From Lewinellaceae bacterium (GTDB lineage Bacteria > Bacteroidota > Bacteroidia > Chitinophagales > Saprospiraceae), in the NCBI GenBank assembly GCA_016716135.1, contig JADJWX010000002.1, forward strand, positions 620,001 through 684,000: 64,000 nt of DNA. Reading direction: 5' to 3'. How positions within the stretch are numbered: position 1 is the first letter of the stretch; every line of letters starts with the position of its first letter. Shown piece by piece: positions 9,501 to 18,333 of this stretch. Under the pieces are notes generated by a model, which had not been told where the DNA came from, ran no database searches, and saw only the letters and a list, made by a program, of their open reading frames with translations. A program made the position numbers and the translations under genes.

Positions 9501-10319
9501 GGCTGCCGAATTATACTGACCATTGGAATGTTCCCAGGTATTGCCGGCGATGATAAAACCACCGTCGGGAGTAGGTTTCAGATTGTACAAACCATCGTGC
9601 ACCGAAGAGGTACCCAGTTGGCGTTGCCATAACACATTGCCGTTGCTTGCAAACCGGATGAGCAAAAAGTCCTGCAACCCGGATGAAAATGAAAAACCCG
9701 ATCCCGCAGTGATGAGCCCGCCGTCGGCGGTTTCTGCCAGGGCGAACAAATAGTCGTTGCTGCTGCCGTCGAATACTTTCCCCCAAACCGGCTGCCCCAA
9801 AGCATCCGTACGGACCACACCGGTTTTGTCAATGCCATTCACAAAACCCACAAAGGCAAAACCGCCGTCGCTGGTTTCAATGACATCGTAGCCCTCCGCG
9901 CTCTGCGCATGCTCGTAAACCCGCGCCCAGGAAACGGCGCCGTCACTGGTTGTTTTGACCAGAAACATGCTGTAGTTCGAACCAAAACTGTTCGATCTGC
10001 CACTCAGGATAAACCCGCCATCTGCGCATTGTTTGATTTTTTGAATACGCTCATTGCCATTGCCACCATAGGTATACGCCCAGGTCACTGCGCCTGCGGG
10101 CGTCATTTTTATTAAAAAAGCATCTTCTCCGGTGGCCGGACTGCTGGTAAAACCCGTGAGTAACAATTCCCCATCAGCGGTCCATAAAAAATCCTGGGCC
10201 TGCTCCAGCGCGTTGCCCGTATCCAGAATTTTTGTGCCGACGGGGGAACTGCAGGGTTGTGCAAATCCGGTGGCGGCAAGCAGGAAACAAAAAAGGCAGG
10301 GTAAAAAGATGAATTTCAT
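6593..10319 (-). pseudogene. Large T9SS cargo protein with three repeat units; one frameshift
   Basis: Start ATG at 10319 opens a signal peptide (MKFIFLPCLFCFLLAATGFA). About 400 residues of delta-60/SBBP-like blades follow (FLIKMTPAGAVTWA, LVKTTSDGAVSWAR, ETSDGGFAFVG), then three 146-residue cysteine-containing units starting LDLGPxxILCQDST, a CIEDINIAT ... CCF domain and a type A T9SS sorting domain (VFPNPTAGTLYADL to the C-terminus). The frame breaks at 7696-7697: one extra C (G on the coding strand) turns the expected ISSDTLEFCPGD into a stop-containing frame, giving open frames of 7668-10319 and 6593-7579. The intact paralog at 10815-13688 shows what the joined protein should look like. 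It may be a sequencing indel. Product of the joined gene: an exported, surface-attached protein of unknown ligand. Confidence 0.85.
7710..9019 (-). repeat. Three tandem 438-bp coding repeats
   Basis: Three consecutive in-frame units of 146 codons, starting near 9019, 8581 and 8143 on the minus strand. Each runs from L[DE]LGPxxILCQDST through WQDGST, DIKLADTxLCAGxxxTL, WxPxDGLSCxDCP to TTTYxLxATT. Paired cysteines suggest disulfide-stabilised surface modules. The neighbouring paralog has a single unit (about 12400-11950), so copy number has changed by unequal recombination. The third unit carries the frameshift just after its end. Confidence 0.85.
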
Positions 10320-10349
10320 GCAGCGGTGGTTTTTGAAAATATGAACTTT

Positions 10350-10380
10350 CAAAAGTACCGGGGAATGCTTCGCAAATCAA
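10350..10380 (-). promoter_or_regulatory. Bacteroidota promoter of the first T9SS cargo gene
   Basis: On the minus strand TTG (10378-10380), 20 bases of spacer and TACTTTTG (10350-10357) match the -33 TTG and -7 TAnnTTTG consensus. The paralogous gene has the same TTG-N20-TAnnTTTG layout, which strengthens both calls. The ATG at 10319 is 31 bases downstream. Confidence 0.65.
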
Positions 10381-10536
10381 TTTTCTTTGAAAAAATCCGC
10401 AGTTCTGTTGATTCTTTGGCAGATTCAAGGCCCACGCGTTGGATCTGCCGCCTGCACGATACAATGCCCCGCGAACGAGCACTCGTCCTACGGCTTTTAC
10501 GGTTTCAAATAAATACCCGATAATGTGTTGTTAGTT

Positions 10537-10729
10537 CAGATGTCTCCCCCGCCTTGCGGGGTCGACATGACAGTCGTTTATTTTTAAAACTAAATCTTAC
10601 CGGATTTCTCGCTACGCTCGAAATTGCGGCAGGGCGCAGGGAGAATTTCGAGCGTAGCGAAATCTGATTGAAACTAATCTTGTCATTTCAAGGTGTCATG
10701 TCGACCCCGCAAGGCGGGGGAGACATCTG
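10537..10729. repeat. Palindromic element with perfect 36-bp arms
   Basis: Arms at 10537-10572 and 10694-10729 are exact reverse complements (beginning CAGATGTCTCCCCCGCCTTG). A second inner palindrome pairs TTTCTCGCTACGCTCGAAATT with AATTTCGAGCGTAGCGAAA. It lies in the 460-base spacer between the two T9SS paralogs; I see no gene in 10381-10814. Confidence 0.85.
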
Positions 10730-10814
10730 GATTCGATTATTACCGGTTTATAAAGTGAAACCGTATGAGCCGTAGGATAAGTCCGACTTCTCCAAGCCTC
10801 CGTGCTGAAAAACC

Positions 10815-13688
10815 TCAACGCAGCAACACAAAGCGCACGGCTTGCCGAATCCCTGTCCTGTTCTGCACATCCAGCACATACAGCCCTTCGGGCAAATCCG
10901 GCCCGAGTTGAACCGGTTGTGGCGTCGAGTCCGCCGTTAGTTGTAGTTCCTGAACCAACTGTCCGGTGGCGTCAAAAATGCGGAGTTGTACCGCCTGCTC
11001 CCGGAACTCCGACAAATCGGCAAACAGCGTTCCGTTCGTCGGATTTGGGAAAACCCGCAGACCATTTCCATCAATAACCGTACGGGCTGTGCCGAAGAAA
11101 TTTTCCCTGAAGGCGGGTTTGGACTCCGGCTCCACCGGGCAGTTGAACGTATTCAAATACGCTTCAAAAAACTGCTGTGGCGCCAGCCGGGCCGTCACGT
11201 GGATGTAATCCGGCTCGGACTGCGGCGGCAAAGTGTATTCGAAAATATCGGCCTCGCCATTGGCAATACTGTCGCTAAGCGATTTAAACCGAATGGAATA
11301 GAACGGCGAAAAATTGGGATTGCGGACCAGGTAGTCCCGACCATCCGGCGTGGTGTACACCGCGTTGTCAGCAGGTTTGACGGCTTTGGTGCCGTTGGGC
11401 AGTTCAAAAGCCGTGTAAATCATCGGCTCGGCGCATTTGTTTATCACCCGAATCTGGTAGCTGCGCTCCTTGGTAGCATTTTGCGTGATGCGCAGCAATT
11501 CCCAGCGCATGCAACCAATCTCCTTGACATCGCAGGGCAGGGCTTCCCGCACAATGACGGTAAAACAACAGGTATCCACAGTGCCGCAACTGTCGCGGGC
11601 TTCATAGCAGACTTTGGTTTTGGCCACCGGGAATAAACTACCCGGGGGCAGTCCTTCGGTCAACGTAAGCGCTACACCCGGGCAGGGGCAGTCGCTCAGC
11701 GCAGTGGGCAGGTCGTAGTCCACCGGCACGGCGCCGGTGCCGGCAATCGTAGCTATGTTGATATCCTCAATACATTCGATGGATACGCTGGAATTGGGCG
11801 TGGTGGCATAACGCAGCACGTAGACGAATACCAGCGTGCAGCCGTTGGGGTCGGCAATGGTGTCGGTGACGATGCCTGGCTGGGTATACGTTTGTCCGCC
11901 GATTGTAACGCTTTCACCGGGGCAAAATTCGAGGGTGTCGGAAACGATTTGCAGGGGCAGTACCGTCACGGTAAAGGTATCCTCCTGCACACAGCCGTCG
12001 GTGGTCGTGGCCAGCAGGGTATAGGTAGTCGTTTGAGCAGGCTGAATGGTTACCGCAGGACAATCGGTACAACTCAGCCCGGCAGCGGGCGCCCAGGTGT
12101 AGTTGTCGAAGCCGGGCACGGTAAGTGTGTAGGTGTCGCCGGCGCAAAGCGTGGTGTCGGCCAGTTTGACATCGCCCAGGAGGCTGGGTGAAATCAGCAC
12201 CGAGTCGCGCTGCACCGTGCCGCAGGTATCGGTGACTTCGACCCAGAAAGTGCCGAAGGTTGAGGCTGCAAAGGTTTGCGCGTTGCTCCCGTCTTGCCAG
12301 AGATAGGTGGCAAAGCCGGGGCCGGCATCGAAGATGACCGTGCTGTCCTGGCAGAGGATAATATCGGGGCCGAGATCGAGTTGAAGGGTTGATGTACATG
12401 GGCAAATAACCGGTGAACTTTTCAAAGAGAGTGGCCCGGACAGGATGTTAAACGGTTTTGAGCTTGTCCAGTCGCTTACCGAATAGAACGTATTTTCTAT
12501 TTGTAAAACAAGCGTATCGACAAAAACGTCGGGTACTTTCCGGCATGGCGATGGGCCGGTATCCCACAAAAACAAATCGTTGGATGCCGGCGCATTGCCA
12601 AACTTGCCCACGGCTTCGAGGCACCCGTCCGGCGAAGCTTTTAGCCCGTAAAATTCAACTTCATTTGGATTGTCGTACTCAAAAGCCCAAAGCAAATTGC
12701 CTTGTGCATCGACTTCCATTATGAAATCACTCAGGCCGCCGTAATCTTCGTTGGCAGTCAGATAATAGCCACCCGAAGGCGATAGTTGAATGTCAAATGC
12801 CGCGTGATTTCGACCTTCGATACCGTATTGTTTTGACCAAAGAATCTCTCCCTGGGCATCCAGTTTGAGCAAAGGCAGGCCGAGGTGCGTACCCCCGGAA
12901 TGGTCCCAGGTGCCACCGGTCACGATAAACCCGCCATCCGGCGTGCGTTTCATATTGAATAATCCGTCGTTTTGCGGGCTGCCCATGAGCTTTTGCCAAA
13001 GGACATTGCCGGAACCGTCAAACAGGATCATGATGAAATCATGCTTGCCCACGGTATAGGAAATCCCGGTGCCCGCGACGAGAATATTGCCGTCTACAGT
13101 TTCTGCAAGCGTGTACAGGTAATCATTGCTGGAGCCGTTTAACACCTTGCCCCACAACGGCACACCATTCGCATCGGTGCGCAGCACACCCATCCGGTCG
13201 ACGCCGTTTAGGCGGCCGACACAGGCGAAGCCGCCGTCGCTGGTTTCAATGACGTCATACCCTTCCGAAGTTGGAAGGTAATCGTAGGTGCGCGCCCAGG
13301 AAAGGGTGCCATCACTGGTCGTTTTAACCAAAAAAACACTTTTGCCCGGCACCAGGCTGGTCGTTGAACCAACCAGGATAAAGCCACCGTCCGAACACTG
13401 TTTTATTTTTTTAAAACGCTCATAACCGGATTCATAAATGAGGTGGGCCCAGAGCACGTCGCCGGCAGGGTTTACTTTCAGGAGCAGGCCGTCTTCACCG
13501 GCGCCAAGGCCGGAAGTATATCCGGCCAGGACGAGATTCCCATCGGATGTCCACAAAAAATCTTCGGCTTGTTCAAAGGCGCCGCCGGCATCAATTTTTA
13601 GGGCTCCGACCGGGGACGTGCAGCTTTGGGAAATTGCGTGAACGGAAATGAGGACAAATAGCAGGCAGGGTAAAAAGGCAGATTTCAT
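10815..13688 (-). CDS. Large T9SS cargo protein, intact paralog with one repeat unit
   Basis: 957 residues from the ATG at 13688 (MKSAFLPCLLFVLISVHAISQ, signal peptide); a further ATG 11 codons upstream overlaps the promoter. Domain order: delta-60/SBBP-like blades (about residues 25-420; GGFILVGSTTS, TSDGGFACVGRLN), one 146-residue LDLGPDIILCQDST unit, a DTIADPNGCTLVF strand, a CIEDINIAT domain with CYEARDSCGTVDTCCF, and a C-terminal type A sorting domain (VFPNPTNGTLFADLSEF ... LPEGLYVLDVQ). It is exported by the Sec system, then T9SS, and attached at the surface. It is closely similar throughout to the frameshifted gene downstream on the same strand, a tandem duplication. The ligand or function is unknown. 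Confidence 0.85.
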   Translation of the reverse strand: MKSAFLPCLLFVLISVHAISQSCTSPVGALKIDAGGAFEQAEDFLWTSDGNLVLAGYTSGLGAGEDGLLLKVNPAGDVLWAHLIYESGYERFKKIKQCSDGGFILVGSTTSLVPGKSVFLVKTTSDGTLSWARTYDYLPTSEGYDVIETSDGGFACVGRLNGVDRMGVLRTDANGVPLWGKVLNGSSNDYLYTLAETVDGNILVAGTGISYTVGKHDFIMILFDGSGNVLWQKLMGSPQNDGLFNMKRTPDGGFIVTGGTWDHSGGTHLGLPLLKLDAQGEILWSKQYGIEGRNHAAFDIQLSPSGGYYLTANEDYGGLSDFIMEVDAQGNLLWAFEYDNPNEVEFYGLKASPDGCLEAVGKFGNAPASNDLFLWDTGPSPCRKVPDVFVDTLVLQIENTFYSVSDWTSSKPFNILSGPLSLKSSPVICPCTSTLQLDLGPDIILCQDSTVIFDAGPGFATYLWQDGSNAQTFAASTFGTFWVEVTDTCGTVQRDSVLISPSLLGDVKLADTTLCAGDTYTLTVPGFDNYTWAPAAGLSCTDCPAVTIQPAQTTTYTLLATTTDGCVQEDTFTVTVLPLQIVSDTLEFCPGESVTIGGQTYTQPGIVTDTIADPNGCTLVFVYVLRYATTPNSSVSIECIEDINIATIAGTGAVPVDYDLPTALSDCPCPGVALTLTEGLPPGSLFPVAKTKVCYEARDSCGTVDTCCFTVIVREALPCDVKEIGCMRWELLRITQNATKERSYQIRVINKCAEPMIYTAFELPNGTKAVKPADNAVYTTPDGRDYLVRNPNFSPFYSIRFKSLSDSIANGEADIFEYTLPPQSEPDYIHVTARLAPQQFFEAYLNTFNCPVEPESKPAFRENFFGTARTVIDGNGLRVFPNPTNGTLFADLSEFREQAVQLRIFDATGQLVQELQLTADSTPQPVQLGPDLPEGLYVLDVQNRTGIRQAVRFVLLR

Positions 13689-13718
13689 GTGCAGGTTATT
13701 TTTTGAGAAAAGAATTTC

Positions 13719-13749
13719 CAAAAATACCGGCGAATTGACTGGGAATCAA
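13719..13749 (-). promoter_or_regulatory. Bacteroidota promoter of the second T9SS cargo gene
   Basis: TTG (13747-13749), a 20-base spacer and TATTTTTG (13719-13726) on the minus strand fit the -33/-7 consensus, 31 bases before the ATG at 13688. Spacing is identical to the paralog's promoter. Confidence 0.65.
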
Positions 13750-13791
13750 TTCTTCTTTTCAAAATACCTGAGCAACGTTAGCTGCAAGAAT

Positions 13792-14829
13792 TTATACCAA
13801 ATTTTCCAGAATAGCGCGCACCAACCCCGGCCCTTCATACACCATCCCCGAATACAATTGCACCAGGTCGGCGCCGGCGTCCAGTTTTTCCCGGGCAGCT
13901 TCCGCCGAGTCGATCCCACCCACGCCAATGATCAAAAAATCCGGACCGAGTTTTTGGCGCAAATACCGGATCACCGCAGTGGCCCGCTCGCGCACCGGCG
14001 CCCCGCTTAGCCCGCCGGCGCCGATAGTTTCCACAGCGGCTACCGGTGTTTTCAACCCGGTTCGGGCGATGGTGGTGTTGGTGGCAATCACCCCGTTGAG
14101 GCCGGTTGTTTTCAAAATGTCGGCAATGTCGTCGAGTTGGGTATCGGTCAGGTCGGGTGCAATTTTCAGCAGCAGGGGTTTTGGCGCAGCCTGTTTTTTG
14201 TTCTCCGTTTGCAAAGTTTGCAGGAGTTGGGTGAGCGGTTCTTTTTCCTGCAATTCGCGCAAGCCGGGTGTGTTGGGCGAGCTGACGTTGACTACGAAAT
14301 AGTCGACGTAAGCAAACAGTGCCCGGAAGCATTTCATGTAATCGTCGGTGGCCAGTTCGTTGGGAGTGACTTTGTTTTTGCCAATATTTCCGCCGATGAT
14401 CACCCCTTCGGGAACACCTTGTTGGCGCAAGTGTTTCAACCGGGCGGCGAGGGCGTCCAATCCCTCGTTGTTAAAGCCCATGCGGTTGATCAGCGCCCGG
14501 TCGGCAGGCAGGCGAAACAGGCGCGGGCGCGGGTTGCCGGCTTGTGGTTGGGGCGTCACGGTGCCGACTTCGATAAATCCAAAACCCAGGCAGGCCAGCC
14601 CGTGGATGTGGCTGCCGTTTTTGTCGAAACCTGCCGCGAGCCCAACCGGGTTTGGAAAACGCAGGCCGTGAAATTCGCACTCCAACTGCGTGTTTTTCAG
14701 GCAAAACCAGTTTTTCAACAACCGGCGTACCGGTGGAATTGCTGCGGCCAGGTCGAGTAAAAAAACGGTGATGCGGTGGGCTGTTTCGGCGGGGAACAGG
14801 AAGAGGAGGGGTTTGAGCAATTGGTACAT
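13792..14829 (-). CDS. pyrD: Dihydroorotate dehydrogenase (quinone), class 2
   Basis: 345 residues. Oxidises dihydroorotate to orotate with FMN and passes electrons to membrane quinone, the fourth step of de novo pyrimidine synthesis. The start at 14829 (MYQLLKPLLFLFPAETAHR) is the standard class 2 N-terminal membrane-association helix; the open frame continues 48 codons further upstream but with no conserved sequence. Visible motifs: NPVGLAAGFDKNGSHI, FNNEGLDALAARL, NVSSPNTPGLRELQ (active-site loop with the catalytic serine of class 2 enzymes), KIAPDLTD, TNTTIAR, and the FMN phosphate-binding IGVGGIDSAE and LVQLYSGMVYEG. It is single, between the T9SS pair and the Crp-family regulator. Confidence 0.95.
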   Translation of the reverse strand: MYQLLKPLLFLFPAETAHRITVFLLDLAAAIPPVRRLLKNWFCLKNTQLECEFHGLRFPNPVGLAAGFDKNGSHIHGLACLGFGFIEVGTVTPQPQAGNPRPRLFRLPADRALINRMGFNNEGLDALAARLKHLRQQGVPEGVIIGGNIGKNKVTPNELATDDYMKCFRALFAYVDYFVVNVSSPNTPGLRELQEKEPLTQLLQTLQTENKKQAAPKPLLLKIAPDLTDTQLDDIADILKTTGLNGVIATNTTIARTGLKTPVAAVETIGAGGLSGAPVRERATAVIRYLRQKLGPDFLIIGVGGIDSAEAAREKLDAGADLVQLYSGMVYEGPGLVRAILENLV

Positions 14830-14857
14830 GGAACCGGCTGTTGGTGGACGTTTGCGG

Positions 14858-14865
14858 CAAAAGTA
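14858..14865 (-). promoter_or_regulatory. Possible -7 box of pyrD
   Basis: TACTTTTG on the minus strand fits TAnnTTTG and lies about 29 bases before the pyrD start. The -33 part is not clear. Confidence 0.4.
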
Positions 14866-14954
14866 CGGCTGTTGGTTTAGTGTTTTTGGGAAAACCGGAT
14901 TTTGTATTGTTGGGGGTTGTGTTAAAAGGATTCCTCGTAAAAAGCGCGACAAAT

Positions 14955-15020
14955 TTTTCACCGCGAGACGCAAAGACGCGGAGGATTATCCTTGGCGTCT
15001 TTGCGTCTCAGCGGTGAAAA
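14955..15020. repeat. Inverted repeat between crp-family gene and pyrD
   Basis: Arms 14955-14979 and 14995-15020 (TTTTCACCGCGAGACGCAAA and onward) pair over about 25 bp with one bulged base. It sits downstream of the Crp-family gene and could end its transcript, but no T-run follows immediately, so it may be another mobile palindrome. Confidence 0.7.
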
Positions 15021-15075
15021 AAAACAATCTACGCCGGACAAGTTTTTTTTCCTCCCCGAATACCCGAAAATAAGC

Positions 15076-15765
15076 TCAAGACCGCATTTCAGCCGTCAAC
15101 CCCTCCAAATCCCGCACCAGCAGCCTCGAGCGATTGAAGGTCAGCAGTTTTTTGTAGCGCAGGTCGTTGAGTGTGGTCGTTACGGTTTGCCGGCTGGTGG
15201 CGGTGAGGTTGGCGATTTCCTGGTGGGTGACCGGTTTGCGCACCACCCATTCGTAGCCTACGCGCTCGCCGTTGTTTTTGACCAGTTGTACTAAAAACTC
15301 AACGATGCGGCTGCGGCTGTCGCGAAAAACCAGGGACTCCAGGCGGCGTTCCATTTCCAATTGGCGGCTGCCGAAAATGCGCATAAAAAAGAGGTTGAGG
15401 TCGCTGCGTTCGCGCATCAGACCGCGCAGCTCATCGAGCGTGACGACGCACACCGTGGTGTTTTCCAGGGCATAGGCAGCATCGCGGCGGCGTTCTTCCC
15501 CGACAAGGGCCAGCTCGCCGAACACTTCGCCTTTCCCAAGAATGGCTTTCGTGATTTCCTTGCCTTCCTCATTCATGGTGGAAATTTTCACCCGGCCTTC
15601 GGTGATAAAAAAGATGCGGTCGGAAAAATCGTCGGGCACAAAGAACGATTCGCCTTTGGCATAGCTGCGGTGCACGTGTTGCGCCATGTTTTCCTGATTG
15701 CCGAGTTTGTTCGGACACAGGATATGCGTCACATCAATATTTTCGAGGTGCCAGAGAGCCTGCAT
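15076..15765 (-). CDS. Crp/Fnr-family transcriptional regulator
   Basis: 229 residues. Residues about 15-140 form a cyclic-nucleotide-binding-type beta roll (FFVPDDFSDRIFFITEGRVK, GEVFGELALVGEERRRDA). Residues about 150-225 form the winged helix-turn-helix, with recognition segment THQEIANLTATSRQTVTTTL. The FGELAL ... RRDA region resembles the phosphate-binding cassette, but the exact ligand cannot be assigned; four N-terminal cysteines expected of an Fnr iron-sulfur sensor are not present. It starts 10 bases after the dnaX stop on the same strand and is probably cotranscribed with dnaX. Targets are unknown. Confidence 0.85.
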   Translation of the reverse strand: MQALWHLENIDVTHILCPNKLGNQENMAQHVHRSYAKGESFFVPDDFSDRIFFITEGRVKISTMNEEGKEITKAILGKGEVFGELALVGEERRRDAAYALENTTVCVVTLDELRGLMRERSDLNLFFMRIFGSRQLEMERRLESLVFRDSRSRIVEFLVQLVKNNGERVGYEWVVRKPVTHQEIANLTATSRQTVTTTLNDLRYKKLLTFNRSRLLVRDLEGLTAEMRS

Positions 15766-15774
15766 GGAAGTTTG

Positions 15775-17577
15775 TTATTCGTCGAGTTTCAAATCAAACC
15801 GTTCCAACAAATCCGAAACCAGGGGGTTCACTTCCACCATTTTGTCTAACTTTTCCTTAACGGTGAGCGGCTTGTTGGCCTGGCTGCTGGCCTGGATTTC
15901 TGCTGCTTTGGCTTCGTCTATTTTCAGGCGGACCTTCAGGCCGGGCTCATGCAGGCGGCTGCGCAGGGTATCGAGCAACTGGGCCAACTCCTCCTGGATC
16001 AATCCGCGGTGCATCGACAGGCCGAGCAAAGCCACCAGCGTTTTTTCTTCCAGGTGCAACTTGGCTTCCAGCATGGCCTGGCGGAGGGTGGGGGAGGAGT
16101 TGGCCTCGGCGTAGGCCGTCCATTCCTCCTGCGCATTTTCCAGGTTCAGGCGGCTTTCCAGGGCAGCGTGCCGGGCGTCTTCCACGGCTACGGCTTCTTC
16201 AAAATCCTCCAGGCGCAGCGAAATTTTATCGGCGCGTTTGAGGCCCAGGCGCAGTTCGGTTTTCAGGTTCGACATGGCTTCGCCGGTCAACTCGGCGGCG
16301 TTGGAGTGTACGACCGGAGGGGCGGGAGGCGGCACTGTGGCCGGTTTTTCAGCGGAGCCGGCAGGCACGGCAGATACCGGTTTGGCATTGCCTGCTTGCC
16401 CGGAAGGGCTCGTTTGTACGGGCTTTTGCGCCGGACTGCTCAGGTCAGCCGTTTTTTTTTCCGGGACTGCGGTTGCGGAAACGGCGCGGTTGATGTAGCA
16501 CATTTTCAGCAAAGCCATTTCGACGTGCAGACGCTTGTGCCGCGCCATTTTCATGTTGATATCGCAGTCGTTGGCCAGGTTGAGCGCCGTGAGCAGGAAA
16601 GCCGACGGCGCCAATACAGCCTGCCGCCGGTAGCGCTCGGTGAGGCTGTCGCCCACTTCGAGCAGGGCAAGGGTTGCCTCATCTTTGCACACCAGGATGT
16701 TGCGCAGGTGCTCGGCCAGACCAAGGAGAAAAACCTCGGGCTCAAAGCCCTTGCTCAGGATCTGGTCGAACAGGTTCAGGATAGCCGGGGCATCTTCAGC
16801 CATCAGGGCGTCGGTCAGCTGGAAGTAGTAGTCGTAGTCGAGAATGTTCAGGTTTTCGATAACATCCTCGTATCGGATTTCTTTATTGGAAAAACTGGTG
16901 ATCCGGTCGAAGATCGACAACGAGTCGCGCAGGGCGCCATCGGCTTTTTGGGCAATGATGTGCAGCGCGTCTTCCTCGGCCTTGATGCCCTCTTTTTCAC
17001 AAATGGATTTCAGGTGCAGTACCATATCGGCCACGCTGATCCGCCGAAAATCGAAGGTTTGGCAGCGCGACAAAATGGTAGGGATGATCTTGTGTTTTTC
17101 CGTTGTGGCCAGGATGAAAATGGCGTAGGGCGGCGGCTCTTCGAGTGTTTTCAAAAAAGCATTGAAAGCCGACTGGGAAAGCATGTGTACCTCGTCGATG
17201 ATGTACACTTTGAACGCGCCGCGTTGGGGCGGTACGCGTACTTGCTCGACGAGGGTGCGGATATCGTCCACGCTGTTGTTGGAGGCGGCATCCAGCTCGA
17301 AAATATTCCAGGAGGCATCGTCCTGAAAAGCCTTGCAGGAGGAGCATTCGTTGCAGGCTTCGTTGTCTTTTGTGCGGTTTTCGCAGTTGAGAATTTTAGC
17401 CAGAATACGCGCGCAGGTCGTCTTGCCCACACCCCGGGGGCCGCAAAACAAAAACGCATGGGCGACATGGTCGGTAGCCAGTGCATTTTTCAATGTTAGG
17501 GCGACATGCTGCTGCCCCACCACGTCTTCAAAACGCGTGGGACGGTACTTGCGGGCAGAAACGACGAATTGACTCAT
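15775..17577 (-). CDS. dnaX: DNA polymerase III subunit gamma/tau
   Basis: 600 residues from MSQFVVSARKYRP (an ATG three codons upstream is also possible). This is the clamp-loader ATPase that loads the beta sliding clamp and links the polymerase cores. Motifs: RPTRFEDVVGQ start, Walker A GPRGVGKTT (about residue 46), zinc-binding cysteines CENRTKDNEACNECSSC, Walker B/DExH IIDEVHM, sensor 1 ILATTE, arginine finger SRCQTF. A proline- and alanine-rich linker (about 375-425) leads into a divergent tau-like C-terminal domain. No slippery AAAAAAG site is obvious at the junction, so production of a separate gamma form is not predicted. Confidence 0.95.
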   Translation of the reverse strand: MSQFVVSARKYRPTRFEDVVGQQHVALTLKNALATDHVAHAFLFCGPRGVGKTTCARILAKILNCENRTKDNEACNECSSCKAFQDDASWNIFELDAASNNSVDDIRTLVEQVRVPPQRGAFKVYIIDEVHMLSQSAFNAFLKTLEEPPPYAIFILATTEKHKIIPTILSRCQTFDFRRISVADMVLHLKSICEKEGIKAEEDALHIIAQKADGALRDSLSIFDRITSFSNKEIRYEDVIENLNILDYDYYFQLTDALMAEDAPAILNLFDQILSKGFEPEVFLLGLAEHLRNILVCKDEATLALLEVGDSLTERYRRQAVLAPSAFLLTALNLANDCDINMKMARHKRLHVEMALLKMCYINRAVSATAVPEKKTADLSSPAQKPVQTSPSGQAGNAKPVSAVPAGSAEKPATVPPPAPPVVHSNAAELTGEAMSNLKTELRLGLKRADKISLRLEDFEEAVAVEDARHAALESRLNLENAQEEWTAYAEANSSPTLRQAMLEAKLHLEEKTLVALLGLSMHRGLIQEELAQLLDTLRSRLHEPGLKVRLKIDEAKAAEIQASSQANKPLTVKEKLDKMVEVNPLVSDLLERFDLKLDE

Positions 17578-17583
17578 GCCTTG

Positions 17584-17591
17584 CAAAAGTA
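17584..17591 (-). promoter_or_regulatory. Possible -7 box of dnaX
   Basis: TACTTTTG on the minus strand, seven bases before the preferred dnaX ATG. It is close to the start, so the transcript would be nearly leaderless; no good -33 is visible. Confidence 0.3.
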
Positions 17592-17695
17592 CGACTGTTC
17601 GTCGGAGAATGGGGCCGGCAACGGGAAGAAGTTTTCAACAATACCGGCGAGCCGGCACGCGCAGAAGTTTTAACTTGTATAAAAATTCGAACGAC

Positions 17696-18331
17696 ATGGC
17701 AGATGAAACCAAATTTCCAATTACCCGCCAGGATCTGGCCGCCATCAACACCGGGCTGGTGCGCTTCCCAGCCGGTTTCCCGGAGTACTGGGCGGTGCTG
17801 GAAAAAGCCGAATACCGGGCCGATTTTCTCCAAAATGAAATCATCGCAATCAGCTACGAATCTAACCTTCACAGTAAAATCGTTACCCGATTGATCGTTT
17901 TGCTTTCGGGAATTTACCCTGTTCCAAAATTTGCCATTCACGATAGCAACCGCCCGGTGTACCTGCCCGATTGCGGCAAGGGGAAGGCCGTGTTTAACCC
18001 CGATTGTTGTGTCACCCCGGAGCCGCCTGCCCTGTTTCAATACAAAACCGGCCTCGACGCCGAAACTAACCCCCTGGTAGTGGTGGAGGTACTGTCCAAG
18101 TCGACCTACGAATACGATTTTACGGAAAAACTGCCCTGCTATAAAAAAATCTCCAGCCTGCGCTACCTCGTGTACGTGGACAGCCTGCGCACCTTCGTAA
18201 CCGTTTTCGAGCGCATCCGCGACACCGACCAATGGATCAATACCGACTTTGACCAACCGGAAGCCGAATTTTCATTGGGGGATCAGAAAATCAGCCATTC
18301 CCAAATTTATTCGCATGTACCGCAGCAATAG
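17696..18331 (+). CDS. Uma2-family (DUF820) putative nuclease
   Basis: 211 residues from ATG 17696 (MADETKFPITRQDL). The family has a restriction-endonuclease-like fold. The body shows LEKAEYRADFLQNEIIAISY, NRPVYLPDCGKGKAVFNPDCC and LVVVEVLSKSTYEYDFTEKL, which correspond to the acidic residue, the PD and the E-x-[LS]S elements of Uma2 proteins, followed by YKKISSLRYLVYVD. These proteins are abundant in cyanobacteria and Bacteroidota and their role is unsettled. The gene converges with the DUF5916 gene with only two bases between stops and has no obvious partner. Confidence 0.85.
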   Translation: MADETKFPITRQDLAAINTGLVRFPAGFPEYWAVLEKAEYRADFLQNEIIAISYESNLHSKIVTRLIVLLSGIYPVPKFAIHDSNRPVYLPDCGKGKAVFNPDCCVTPEPPALFQYKTGLDAETNPLVVVEVLSKSTYEYDFTEKLPCYKKISSLRYLVYVDSLRTFVTVFERIRDTDQWINTDFDQPEAEFSLGDQKISHSQIYSHVPQQ

Positions 18332-18333
18332 CG

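Noticed and set aside
14955..15020. Rho-independent terminator of the Crp-family gene
   Set aside because: Arms are long and there is no T-run directly after the stem on the relevant strand; kept as a repeat.
15949..17499. A 516-codon open frame antisense to dnaX
   Set aside because: Shadow of dnaX; no motifs, and dnaX has all expected clamp-loader motifs.
15775..17577. Programmed frameshift in dnaX that would make a gamma form
   Set aside because: No AAAAAAG-type slippery site plus stem was visible at the domain junction.
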